From contig OZ252002.1 in NCBI GenBank assembly GCA_965247265.1, positions 372,001 to 436,000 on the forward strand: a DNA stretch of 64,000 nucleotides. The letters run 5' to 3'. A program made the translations under genes and the position numbers. The notes below the pieces were generated by a model. It was not told the DNA's origin. It saw nothing but the letters and a program-made list of their open reading frames with translations, and ran no database searches. This stretch comes from G965247265 sp965247265. GTDB lineage: Bacteria; Pseudomonadota; Gammaproteobacteria; UBA4575. Within the stretch, counting starts at the first letter, position 1. Every line of letters starts with the position of its first letter. Below, in pieces: positions 18,965 to 27,263 of the stretch.

Positions 18965-20170
18965 TTATCCCGCAGTACGACTGGCAGATGCGTGTTTTGT
19001 GCACCATGCAGCAGGATTAACTGGCTTGCCATTCTTTCGAATTTCGAAATACAGGCCCGCACGAGCTTTACCTCCGCTTAGCCCAACTGTGGCAATGCGC
19101 TCACCCGCATTGGCCCATTCGCCAACATTTTTATACAGGCTCTTATTATGACCATATAAGCTCATATAACCATGACCATGGTCTACAATAATTAGTAACC
19201 CTAAGCCACGCATCCATTCTGCAAAAACAACACGTCCATGAAAAATACTACGTATATTATTGTCTTCATTACTTGGAATATATACGCCCTCCCACATTAA
19301 ATTACTGCGAGCTGCATTGCGTTTTTGCCCAAATTTATTACTTGGCTTGCCCACAACAGGCCAATATAGATTTCCTTTTTGTACATGAAATCTTTGCCCT
19401 TGATCAACAACTGGAATTTTAGCTAATGTGGATTGTAGTTGTTCAAGCAATTCCTTGAGTTGTTCTTCATTCTCTTTAAGCTCTACAAGCTTTGACTCTT
19501 CAGTGGTAATATTTTTTTCTAGATTGCTTAACACGTCACTTCGTTTAAGTTTTTCCTTCTGTATCAATTTCTTTTCTTGAAGCAAAGTAACATGTGTGTT
19601 TCTTACTTGTGTTTGTTCTTTTTCGATTTGAATTTGTACTTTCTCAACTTCTTGTAAAATTTGTGTAGCATCGTCTATTTCGTCCATTCGCGCACGATGT
19701 AAATAATCGTAATAAACGAGTGTTCGCCCTATTATTGTAGGGTCTTGTTGATTAAGTAATAACTTAAGTTTTTCTTGTCCACCAAACAAATACTCTGATC
19801 TTATTTGTGCATACAAAGCATAGCGATGCTTTAATAATTTATTTTGAAGCTCACTATTTTGCCTTTCTAAGACTTGAATATTTTTGTTGCTATCATGTAA
19901 CTTTGTTTCTGTTACATTGATCTTTTGATCCAACATTCCGATATGTATTTCGGATTCGCGTAGTTGTTTTTCTAGACTGCCAATTTCACCTTTATTTTTT
20001 TCTAGCTTTTGCTGACTTTTCTGAATTTTTGCTTGAACTTTGACCAGCTTTTTCTCAGCCGCTTTCTGAGATGGCTCTGCCTGCACTATTGTTGAAAATC
20101 CTAAACAATGCGTAAATAGAAGAACGATCAAAAAACAATAGAAACGTTTAGAATGGGTATTTATCCACAT
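18965..20170 (-). CDS. envC: Murein hydrolase activator EnvC (LytM/M23 domain)
   Basis: 401 aa. Signal peptide (residues 1-31), a long charged coiled coil (about 35-250, QKLEKNKGEIGSLEKQL...), and a C-terminal LytM domain (about 285-390). In the LytM domain the zinc-site histidines of active peptidases are altered, as in EnvC: the metallopeptidase HxH is seen only as DHGHGYMSLYGHN with no matching N-terminal HxxxD. EnvC activates amidases AmiA/AmiB at the septum. It lies 210 bp upstream of ctpA on the same strand; in many relatives gpmI precedes envC, but here an ArsR regulator is divergent instead. Confidence 0.9.
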   Translation of the reverse strand: MWINTHSKRFYCFLIVLLFTHCLGFSTIVQAEPSQKAAEKKLVKVQAKIQKSQQKLEKNKGEIGSLEKQLRESEIHIGMLDQKINVTETKLHDSNKNIQVLERQNSELQNKLLKHRYALYAQIRSEYLFGGQEKLKLLLNQQDPTIIGRTLVYYDYLHRARMDEIDDATQILQEVEKVQIQIEKEQTQVRNTHVTLLQEKKLIQKEKLKRSDVLSNLEKNITTEESKLVELKENEEQLKELLEQLQSTLAKIPVVDQGQRFHVQKGNLYWPVVGKPSNKFGQKRNAARSNLMWEGVYIPSNEDNNIRSIFHGRVVFAEWMRGLGLLIIVDHGHGYMSLYGHNKSLYKNVGEWANAGERIATVGLSGGKARAGLYFEIRKNGKPVNPAAWCTKHASASRTAG

Positions 20171-20253
20171 AACTTATTATTTTATATGCTTTATTAATGT
20201 ATTAGACATTTATAATATTAGCCGATACTATATGAGTATAAGTCTACACGGAA

Positions 20254-20607
20254 GTGGCTGTTAACAACATTGCGGATCCTGTAATTATGAATATTAACGC
20301 TGATGAACTCATTCATCGAGAAGAAGATATCGAACAAGCCTCAAGATCACTTAAGGCTATGTCACATCCTTTGCGTTTAAAAATACTATGTGTTTTAGGA
20401 CAACGTGAAATTAGTGTGCAAGACATCGTTGATTATGTAGGCACTTCTCAAAGCAATATTTCTCAACATTTAGCTATATTGCGAGATAAAGGAATTTTAG
20501 CTTCACGTAAAGATGCAAATCGTGTGTATTACCGCGTTGGCGATGATCGAACATTAAAGCTGATTGATATGATGCAGCAAGTCTTTTGTTCGACACACAA
20601 AATATAA
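20254..20607 (+). CDS. ArsR/SmtB family repressor with BigR/SqrR-like cysteine pair
   Basis: 117 aa from a GTG; an ATG at 20287 (residue 12) is a possible start. Winged helix with recognition helix TSQSNISQHLAILRDKGIL. Only two cysteines occur, C46 in LKILCVLG (helix 2) and C112 in QQVFCS (last helix), 66 residues apart. That is the same separation as the redox pair of the persulfide sensors SqrR (C41/C107) and BigR. This suggests a sulfide/persulfide-responsive repressor. It is followed by a rhodanese and grxC on the same strand. No metal-site HxH of CadC/SmtB type is seen. Confidence 0.82.
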   Translation: MAVNNIADPVIMNINADELIHREEDIEQASRSLKAMSHPLRLKILCVLGQREISVQDIVDYVGTSQSNISQHLAILRDKGILASRKDANRVYYRVGDDRTLKLIDMMQQVFCSTHKI

Positions 20608-20684
20608 GCAAGAACATTTTTTTAGCGCTGTTATTGTTCCTGTCCTGATATTTCTATCTTTTATAAAATACAGGTGAGTAGCGG

Positions 20685-21110
20685 ATGGAAGAGTATTTAA
20701 TTTTCGCAAGCAAACATTATCTTCTTTTTATTGCTCTTGGAGCAATCATTGCGCTAATTATAGTAACAGAGCTAAGGCGCGCTACACTGGGCTATAAAAA
20801 CCTCTCCCCTGCAGAAGCTGTGATGCTCATTAATAAAGAGGATGCCTTAATCCTTGATGTACGTGAAGCAAACGACCGCCAACAAGGAAGTATTATAGGT
20901 GCAAAACACGTTGCCTTAAGTGCACTGCCTGATAAAGTAAGTAGTCTTAGTGAAAATAAAGAAAAACCGATTTTAGTTTTTTGTAAAATGGGAAACCTTT
21001 CACCTCAAGCATGTAAATTATTGTTGAAAAATAGCTATTCTAAAATTTTTGAGCTAAAAGGTGGAATTACTTCCTGGATTAATGAACAAATGCCAATAAC
21101 AAAAAAATGA
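20685..21110 (+). CDS. yibN: Membrane-anchored rhodanese-like sulfurtransferase YibN
   Basis: 141 aa. N-terminal transmembrane helix (residues 11-29) and a single rhodanese domain with active-site cysteine C100 in VFCKMGNLSPQ. It would carry persulfide on a cytoplasmic domain. It lies in the conserved yibN-grxC-secB-gpsA order and overlaps grxC by 4 bp, so the two are translationally coupled. The upstream ArsR regulator with a persulfide-type cysteine pair makes regulation by sulfur species plausible. Confidence 0.9.
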   Translation: MEEYLIFASKHYLLFIALGAIIALIIVTELRRATLGYKNLSPAEAVMLINKEDALILDVREANDRQQGSIIGAKHVALSALPDKVSSLSENKEKPILVFCKMGNLSPQACKLLLKNSYSKIFELKGGITSWINEQMPITKK

Positions 21111-21367
21111 ATCTACCTGAAGTAACAATTTATTCTGGAACCCGCTGCGCTTATTGCAATGCTGCTAAACGTTTACTTGATAGCAAAGGCATTAACTATA
21201 CAGATATCAACGTCGATGAAGATCCTGATTTGCGCAACGAAATGGTAGAACGTACAAATCGGCAAACAGTCCCTCAAATATTTATTGGTGACGAATATGT
21301 GGGTGGATTTGATGATCTATCTGAACTCAATCATGAGGGCAAGTTAGACAAATTACTTAAAGTATAA
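21107..21367 (+). CDS. grxC: Glutaredoxin 3
   Basis: 86 aa, the normal size. Dithiol site C14-A-Y-C17 in SGTRCAYCNAAK, TVPQIF cis-proline loop and GGFDDL glutathione-binding end. It reduces protein disulfides and glutathione mixed disulfides in the cytosol. Start overlaps the rhodanese stop by 4 bp; secB follows after 74 bp. Confidence 0.94.
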   Translation: MNLPEVTIYSGTRCAYCNAAKRLLDSKGINYTDINVDEDPDLRNEMVERTNRQTVPQIFIGDEYVGGFDDLSELNHEGKLDKLLKV

Positions 21368-21441
21368 TTGTTGTAAGTACTTTTCTTAAAAATAATTTAG
21401 ACCCAATTATGCGTAAAACCTGATTTTGACTAAGTTGCTTT

Positions 21442-21924
21442 ATGGCTGAAAATTCTCCTCAAAAATTTGAAATTCAAAAAATATACATCAAAAATATTTC
21501 TTTTGAAACGCCTAATTCACCTAAAATTTTTACAAATAAGTGGAACCCAAAAACAGATGTTCATATTCAAACTGAAAATAAAAAGTTAGACGAAGGAATT
21601 TTTGAGGTTTGCATTACGGTTACAGTAACAGCCACACAAGAAAAAACAGATAAGACTGAAGAATCCACTGCATTTTTAGTTGAAATCAAACAAGCTGGCA
21701 TATTTTTAGTGAAAGATTTTCCTGATGATCAACATAGCCAGTTACTAGGAAGCTACTGTCCCAATATACTATTCCCATTTGCGCGTGAAGCGGTAGCAAA
21801 TTTAATTTCTAAAGGTGGTTTTCCACAATTATTGCTCAACCCAGTTAATTTTGATGCCTTATATCAACAACACCTAAAAGCAGTTAAAGAACAAAAATCT
21901 GATCCAGATCAAATTAAACATTAA
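21442..21924 (+). CDS. secB: Protein-export chaperone SecB
   Basis: 160 aa. SecB fold with FEIQKIYIKNISFETPNSP at the N-terminus, the EVCITVTVTA strand, QAGIFLV and the conserved SYCPNILFPFAREAVANLISKGGFPQLLLNPVNF block. It holds preproteins unfolded and hands them to SecA. It sits between grxC and gpsA (8 bp before the latter), the standard gammaproteobacterial order. Confidence 0.95.
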   Translation: MAENSPQKFEIQKIYIKNISFETPNSPKIFTNKWNPKTDVHIQTENKKLDEGIFEVCITVTVTATQEKTDKTEESTAFLVEIKQAGIFLVKDFPDDQHSQLLGSYCPNILFPFAREAVANLISKGGFPQLLLNPVNFDALYQQHLKAVKEQKSDPDQIKH

Positions 21925-21932
21925 CTATATTA

Positions 21933-22931
21933 ATGACTACAGCTGCAGTACTCGGTGCGGGATCTTGGGGAACAGCGCTAGCTATTCAACTTTCACGTAA
22001 TGGTCACAATGTAATTGCTTGGGATTGTGATGCAGAATTAATAACTTCGCTTCAATCTGAACGACGAAATGCTCGTTACCTGCCCGAAATCACATTTCCT
22101 GAAACACTCACAGCTGAAAAAGATTTATCGACGGCTTTAAAGAAAGCTGATTTCACCCTGATTGTTGTACCGAGTTATGCGATGCGATCAGTTTGCAAAC
22201 AACTTTCACAACTTAAATTTTCCACAAATATTGTTTGGGCCACTAAAGGATTTGAAAAACAAAGCAATTCAATGATGCATCAAGTCATTGCAGAGGTACT
22301 AGGAACTAACATTAATACTGCAATTTTGTCTGGGCCATCATTTGCCAAAGAGGTGGCACAAAATTTACCAACTGCTGTAACACTCGCTTCAAATGATTCT
22401 GGCTTTGCGGCAACAATTGCTAACTACTTTCACAGCGATAATTTTCGTGTGTATATCAGCGACGATATTATCGGCGTTGAATTAGGTGGCACTGTGAAAA
22501 ATGTTCTGGCTATCGCTGCCGGCATTGCTGATGGCTTAGGTTATGGCGCAAATGCGAGGGCAGCATTAATAACGAGAGGGCTTGCTGAAATGATGCGATT
22601 GGGTCAAGCGTTAAACGCTAATTCAAAAACATTAATGGGTTTAGCCGGTATGGGAGATTTAGTATTAACCTGTACGGATGATCAATCTAGAAATAGAAGG
22701 CTTGGTCTTGCCATGTCCCAGGGCAAATCTGCGCAAGAATATATGGATGAACTAGGGCAGGCCGTTGAAGGCTTCCATGCCGCACAAGTCGTACATAAGG
22801 TGGCGTTAGAGAATGAAGTAGAGATGCCAATTTGCGAGCAAGTATGGCATGTGCTTGAGGGCAAAATAGATTTAAAAGAGGCTATTTCTGAGTTACTTGG
22901 ACGCGACATGAAAAAAGAGTTTTTTAGATAG
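21933..22931 (+). CDS. gpsA: Glycerol-3-phosphate dehydrogenase [NAD(P)+]
   Basis: 332 aa. Rossmann motif GAGSWGTALA (residues 8-17), LSGPSFAKEVA, catalytic-lysine region GGTVKNVLAIAAGI and the LAGMGDLVLTCT..SRNRRLG signature. It reduces dihydroxyacetone phosphate to sn-glycerol-3-phosphate for phospholipid synthesis in the cytosol. Last gene of the secB operon; it converges with trmL, whose stop lies 3 bp away on the other strand. Confidence 0.95.
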   Translation: MTTAAVLGAGSWGTALAIQLSRNGHNVIAWDCDAELITSLQSERRNARYLPEITFPETLTAEKDLSTALKKADFTLIVVPSYAMRSVCKQLSQLKFSTNIVWATKGFEKQSNSMMHQVIAEVLGTNINTAILSGPSFAKEVAQNLPTAVTLASNDSGFAATIANYFHSDNFRVYISDDIIGVELGGTVKNVLAIAAGIADGLGYGANARAALITRGLAEMMRLGQALNANSKTLMGLAGMGDLVLTCTDDQSRNRRLGLAMSQGKSAQEYMDELGQAVEGFHAAQVVHKVALENEVEMPICEQVWHVLEGKIDLKEAISELLGRDMKKEFFR

Positions 22932-22934
22932 TAA

Positions 22935-23393
22935 TTACAGTCTAAAGTCATTCTGCCGCCATGCTTCATACATAATAATACTCACGGCGTTAGCAAGATT
23001 AATACTGCGTGATGATTCGTGCATCGGAATTCGAATTACACAATTTGAGTCAATTTGAGCAAGAATGGATGTGGGAAGCCCGCGTGTTTCCGGGCCGAAA
23101 ATAAATGTATCTCCAGGCTGATAACATTGAGTATGATAATTTGTACTTCCTTTAGTAGAACATGCGAAAATTCGTTGAGGTTTTAAACTAGCTAGCATAG
23201 CTTGATAATTTTGATGTTCCTTAACTTCAGCCCACTCATGGTAATCAAGACTGGCTCTTCGAAGCTTTTTATCGTCCAAATTAAACCCAAGAGGATGAAT
23301 TAAATGCAATTGGCAACCCATATTCGCACACAGACGAATAATATTTCCTGCATTAGGGGGAATTTCAGGTTCGAATAAAACAATTTTAAACAT
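22935..23393 (-). CDS. trmL: tRNA (cytidine/uridine-2'-O-)-methyltransferase TrmL
   Basis: 152 aa, a minimal SPOUT methyltransferase. N-terminal FEPEIPPNAGNIIRLCAN, then TFIFGPETRGLP and the knot-forming C-terminus RIPMHESSRSINLANAVSIIMYEAWRQ. It methylates the wobble position of tRNA-Leu isoacceptors. It is transcribed away from pyrD, and the two ATG codons share bases (CATG at 23391-23394). Confidence 0.93.
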   Translation of the reverse strand: MFKIVLFEPEIPPNAGNIIRLCANMGCQLHLIHPLGFNLDDKKLRRASLDYHEWAEVKEHQNYQAMLASLKPQRIFACSTKGSTNYHTQCYQPGDTFIFGPETRGLPTSILAQIDSNCVIRIPMHESSRSINLANAVSIIMYEAWRQNDFRL

Positions 23394-24348
23394 GAGCGAT
23401 AATCAAAAAATTAGACTTAACTTTTGCGGTTTAGAATTTTCAACACCGCTTGTTTTACTCTCTGGTTGTGTCGGTTTTGGTGAAGAATATACACGTATAG
23501 TTGGATTCTCAAACCATGATACTGGTGGTATTTGTTTAAAAGGAACCACCTTACAGCCGCGTTTGGGTAATTCTCCACATCGTCTAGCCGAAACACCCGA
23601 AGGCATGCTGAATGCAATAGGTTTGCAGAACCCTGGTACGGATTATGTTGTTAATGAAATTTTACCTAAGCTAGATTTTTCTGAAACACGCTTTATAGCT
23701 AATGTCTCGGGCTCAACAGTTGAAGAATTTGTAGATGTTACGCGTAAATTTGATAACTCTCCCATAGATGCCATCGAAATTAATATTTCTTGTCCAAATG
23801 TTAAAGAAGGCGGCGTTGTATTTGGCAATGATCCACACATGGCAGCTCAGGTTGTAGAAGCTTGCAGAGCAGTCACAAAAAAACCGCTGATTACAAAACT
23901 GTCTCCCAACCAAACAGATATCAAACACAATGCAAAACTTTGTATTGAAGCAGGGAGCGATGCATTCGCTGTAATAAATACCGTAATGGGTATGGCTATT
24001 GATGTAGAAACGAAACAACCAATTATTCATAACAATCAAGGAGGGCTATCGGGTTCTGCAATTAAACCAATTGCATTATTAAAAGTTCATGAAGTACATC
24101 AGGTTTGCAAGCCACACAACATACCGATCATTGGCCAAGGCGGAGTCGTCAATGCAACAGATGCAATTGAATTTTTAATCGCAGGGGCAACTGCTGTAGG
24201 CGTAGGTACTGGACTATTTTACGATCCGTTATGTTGCAAAAATATTAATCAAGGAATTATAGATTACCTTGATAATCACAATCACAAACATGTAAGTGAA
24301 ATCGTAGGAAGCTTAACTATTCACTCAGACGCAACGGGCTGTGTATAA
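23392..24348 (+). CDS. pyrD: Dihydroorotate dehydrogenase, class 1B-like
   Basis: 318 aa. FMN-barrel protein with LLSGCVGFG, IGLQNPG, ISCPNVKEGG (the catalytic cysteine of class 1), KLSPN, VINTV and GQGGV..ATDAIEFLIAGATAVGVGTGLFYDP. The cysteine base and lack of a membrane-targeting N-terminus point to class 1B, which normally works with a PyrK electron-transfer subunit; no pyrK lies in this window. Catalyses the fourth step of pyrimidine synthesis. Starts inside the reversed trmL start codon. A PyrD-like protein of other function cannot be excluded. Confidence 0.85.
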   Translation: MSDNQKIRLNFCGLEFSTPLVLLSGCVGFGEEYTRIVGFSNHDTGGICLKGTTLQPRLGNSPHRLAETPEGMLNAIGLQNPGTDYVVNEILPKLDFSETRFIANVSGSTVEEFVDVTRKFDNSPIDAIEINISCPNVKEGGVVFGNDPHMAAQVVEACRAVTKKPLITKLSPNQTDIKHNAKLCIEAGSDAFAVINTVMGMAIDVETKQPIIHNNQGGLSGSAIKPIALLKVHEVHQVCKPHNIPIIGQGGVVNATDAIEFLIAGATAVGVGTGLFYDPLCCKNINQGIIDYLDNHNHKHVSEIVGSLTIHSDATGCV

Positions 24349-24460
24349 CTTATAAAAGTTAGAAATAGAATTGTAGACTATTTTCCGAAATTGTCGGTTA
24401 TCATAAAATTATTGTTTGTTTAAACGATTCTTTGAGAACAGTTTATCGAGCTAAAAATAA

Positions 24461-25870
24461 TTAAGATTGAAATAAACCTAACTCCTGTATCTTTCTTGTA
24501 AGCGTATTCCTTCCCCAGCCCAAAAGTTTTGCTGCCTGTTGTCTTTTACCTCCAGATTTGCGCATTGCTGCTTTAATCATTACAGACTCAAACAACGGTA
24601 AGGCTTGGTCAAGAATTGGATTCTCATCTTTTGACATTTCACGATCTGCCCATTCACTTAATAAACTCTGCCAATCTGATATCTCGTCACTCGACATTTC
24701 ATCTTTAAGCATTTCTGCTGGTAAATCTTGCATGCGAATTTCATTACTTGATGCCATTACAGTTAACCAACGACACACATTTTCTAATTGGCGCACATTT
24801 CCAGGCCAGCTTAATGCGCTTAAATATTCGATAACTTCATTACTTAATTTTTTTGATTCTGTCTCAAGCTCTTTAGCCGAGCTCTTCATAAAGTGTTGCA
24901 ACAATATTGGAATATCTTCACTACGCTCACTTAATGTTGGCAAATGAATGCGGATAACATTTATACGATGATATAAATCCTCACGAAATTCGCCTGTACG
25001 CACACGCGCTTCTAAATTTTGATGTGTTGCAGCGATGATTCGAACATTTGCTTTGATAGACTGGTGGCCGCCAACACGATAGTAGTGGCCATCCGACAGC
25101 ACGCGTAGTAGACGTGTTTGTAAATCGGCAGGCATATCTCCGATTTCATCTAGAAATAATGTCCCTTTGTGAGCTTGCTCAAATCGACCCTTACGTTGTG
25201 CTTGTGCACCTGTAAATGATCCTTTTTCATGACCAAATAATTCAGATTCTAATAGCTCGCGCGGTATTGCTGCCATGTTGAGAGCAATAAATGGGCCTTG
25301 AGCACGTGGGCAATGTTCGTGTAAAGCATGTGCGACTAATTCTTTACCTGTTCCCGATGCGCCATTAATAAGAACTGTTATATTAGATTTAGATAATCTA
25401 CCTATTGCACGAAAAACTTCTTGCATTGCGGGTGACTCACCAATGATTTTCGGCAATTCATCTAATGTTGCATGGTCTATATCAACACCTGCTCCTTTCT
25501 CATCAACTGCAGTACATGCACGCTTTGTTAATTCAACAGCCTCTTCCACATCAAAGGGTTTAGGTAAATACTCAAATGCACCTTTTTGATAAGCGTCTAC
25601 TGCACTTTGTAAATCTGAATGTGCAGTCATAATTATTATTGGTAAATTTGGATGCTGAGATTTAATTCGATCCAAAAACTCAAAACCATTTATTCCAGGC
25701 ATGCGTACATCTGTGAGTATTGCAGTCGGCACATATTGGTCTAACTCTTGAATCGCATTTGATGCTGAATCAAACGTTGTAACAGGTATGTTAGCCTTTT
25801 GAAATGCGCGTTCAAGCACCCAACGGATTGCTTGATCATCATCGATGACCCAAATTTTTGTATCTCTCAT
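24461..25870 (-). CDS. ntrC: Nitrogen regulator NtrC (sigma-54 enhancer-binding protein)
   Basis: 469 aa, the usual length. Receiver domain with phospho-acceptor D54 in LTDVRMPG, AAA+ domain with Walker A GASGTGKE (170-177), the sigma-54 contact loop as GSFTGA (instead of the more frequent GAFTGA), Walker B LFLDEIGDMP, and a C-terminal Fis-type helix-turn-helix (KRQQAAKLLGWGRNTLTRK). When phosphorylated by NtrB it activates sigma-54 promoters such as those at 27021 and 29487. 26 bp after ntrB. Confidence 0.95.
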   Translation of the reverse strand: MRDTKIWVIDDDQAIRWVLERAFQKANIPVTTFDSASNAIQELDQYVPTAILTDVRMPGINGFEFLDRIKSQHPNLPIIIMTAHSDLQSAVDAYQKGAFEYLPKPFDVEEAVELTKRACTAVDEKGAGVDIDHATLDELPKIIGESPAMQEVFRAIGRLSKSNITVLINGASGTGKELVAHALHEHCPRAQGPFIALNMAAIPRELLESELFGHEKGSFTGAQAQRKGRFEQAHKGTLFLDEIGDMPADLQTRLLRVLSDGHYYRVGGHQSIKANVRIIAATHQNLEARVRTGEFREDLYHRINVIRIHLPTLSERSEDIPILLQHFMKSSAKELETESKKLSNEVIEYLSALSWPGNVRQLENVCRWLTVMASSNEIRMQDLPAEMLKDEMSSDEISDWQSLLSEWADREMSKDENPILDQALPLFESVMIKAAMRKSGGKRQQAAKLLGWGRNTLTRKIQELGLFQS

Positions 25871-25896
25871 AGTCTCACTTTCTATTTTGTTTTAGC

Positions 25897-26952
25897 TTAA
25901 TTGCTCACACTATTTAACGGTAGAAGTACACGAAATTCTGTATGCCCTGGAACAGAATCAAATTCTATTAATCCTCCGTGATGGCTGATGACATTTTGTG
26001 AAATTGACAGCCCAAGTCCAGTACCCTGCTCCTTCCCTGAAACCATAGGGAAAAAGATTTGTGGTTTTAACTCTTTAGAAATTCCTGGACCATTATCAAT
26101 AACACTTATTTCAACAACCAAACGGTGGCGTATATCCCCAACTGTAAACTGTCTTAAAATACGTGTTTTTAAAATAACATCCCCATCAGTGCCTGCCGCT
26201 GTTACCGCATTACGAACTAAATTTAAGATCGCCTGGATAAGCAAATCTCGATCTGCATTCATATCTGGAATGCTCGGGTCATAATCAGTTTTAAATGATG
26301 TACCACCAAATGTTTCTGCTATGGAAAGATGGCGTATATGCTCTAACACATGATGTATGTTCAACGCTCTCTTGACAGGATTGATACTTGGGCCAAGCAT
26401 TCGATCGACAAGCTTTCGCAATCTGTCTGCTTCGTTAATAATTACATCGGTATATTCATGCAGACTATCTTCAGAAAGTTCGCCCGCAAGTAGCTGTGCT
26501 GCACCGCGCAAACCTCCTAATGGATTTTTAATTTCGTGTGCAAGCCCACGCAACATATTCTGAATAGCCTGCCCCTCAGATAACAAATGTTCTTCGCGAG
26601 CAATTCGCAACATTCGATCTACTTGTGTCACTTCCAATAAACATTCAGTCTGTTTATCTTTTGAAATTAACGGCGTTATTGAACAATCGATGGTAATTTC
26701 ACTTCCACCAATTTTTTTAATGCAAATTTCTCGTTCTATAATTGGATGGCCCGTTTGAATAGATCGATAAATATGAGGAATAAGTCCGCCATCACCGTCC
26801 TGTATAAATTCTGTTAGTGCACGCGTATGGGCACGCCTTACCCCTGTCCCCAATAGTTCCTCCCCAGCCGGATTGAGATATTTTAGACATAGCTGTACAT
26901 CGACCAAAAATATGGCTGAAGTTAAATTGTCGATGACTGTTTTATATTCCAT
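25897..26952 (-). CDS. ntrB: Nitrogen regulation sensor kinase/phosphatase NtrB
   Basis: 351 aa from the ATG at 26952. A start at 27009 would lie on the predicted sigma-54 transcription start and would translate a palindromic repeat as FKGIPAFAGTF, so it is rejected. PAS domain (IFLVDVQLCLKYLNPAGEELLG), phospho-acceptor His in GLAHEIKNPLGGL, N-box NLVRNAVTA and G-boxes DNGPGI and GTGLGLSISQN. It phosphorylates NtrC under nitrogen limitation and dephosphorylates it with PII. Cytosolic, no membrane helices. Confidence 0.93.
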   Translation of the reverse strand: MEYKTVIDNLTSAIFLVDVQLCLKYLNPAGEELLGTGVRRAHTRALTEFIQDGDGGLIPHIYRSIQTGHPIIEREICIKKIGGSEITIDCSITPLISKDKQTECLLEVTQVDRMLRIAREEHLLSEGQAIQNMLRGLAHEIKNPLGGLRGAAQLLAGELSEDSLHEYTDVIINEADRLRKLVDRMLGPSINPVKRALNIHHVLEHIRHLSIAETFGGTSFKTDYDPSIPDMNADRDLLIQAILNLVRNAVTAAGTDGDVILKTRILRQFTVGDIRHRLVVEISVIDNGPGISKELKPQIFFPMVSGKEQGTGLGLSISQNVISHHGGLIEFDSVPGHTEFRVLLPLNSVSN

Positions 26953-26959
26953 GAAAGTG

Positions 26960-26973
26960 CCTGCAAAGGCAGG
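26960..26973 (-). repeat. Short palindrome overlapping the ntrB ribosome-binding site
   Basis: CCTGC-AAAG-GCAGG forms a 5-bp stem with a 4-base loop. In the ntrB message it is CCTGCCTTTGCAGG, and its 3' arm contains the only SD-like AGG, 7 bases before the ATG at 26952. It resembles the core of dispersed palindromic repeats that translate as GIPAFAG in many proteobacteria. It could dampen ntrB translation. Confidence 0.5.
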
Positions 26974-27020
26974 GATACCTTTAAAAATACTACTTACGGA
27001 ATTTGTCATATATTTCTAAG

Positions 27021-27036
27021 TGCAAGATTTGATCCA
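27021..27036 (-). promoter_or_regulatory. Sigma-54 promoter of ntrBC
   Basis: On the minus strand the sequence is TGGATCAAATCTTGCA, matching the -24/-12 consensus TGGCACRNNNNTTGCW except for two bases of the -24 box; GG and GC are spaced exactly. Transcription would start near 27009-27010, about 58 bases before the ntrB ATG. An NtrC site lies 63 bp upstream. Confidence 0.75.
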
Positions 27037-27098
27037 AGCTCATAACACGCTACATTTAAGCAATATCAATAACTTACAATGGCATTCCAACTATTATC

Positions 27099-27113
27099 GC
27101 ACTATTATGGTGC
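27099..27113. promoter_or_regulatory. NtrC-binding site upstream of ntrBC
   Basis: GCACTATTATGGTGC fits the NtrC dyad GCAC-N7-GTGC and is identical, all 15 bases, to the site upstream of glnA at 29612-29626. A weaker half-match (GCACTATAATTGAGC) lies at 27141-27155. The spacing of about 90-100 bp from the predicted sigma-54 start is normal for an enhancer. Confidence 0.78.
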
Positions 27114-27263
27114 ACATATAATATTTTAAATGGGCTATGCGCACTATAATTGAGCGAAATCTAGGGAGATATCCATCGTAACACCTTTTAAATTTGAGAA
27201 AATTTATAGGCTATTGGTGAACCAAACTAAGTAATTTTAGCGATCAGATTCTTTGAGCAGAGG

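Noticed and set aside
18754..19020. Plus-strand open frame of 88 codons between envC and ctpA
   Set aside because: Overlaps the 3' end of envC, lacks a ribosome-binding site and shows no domain-like composition; the strand is otherwise occupied by the envC-ctpA operon.
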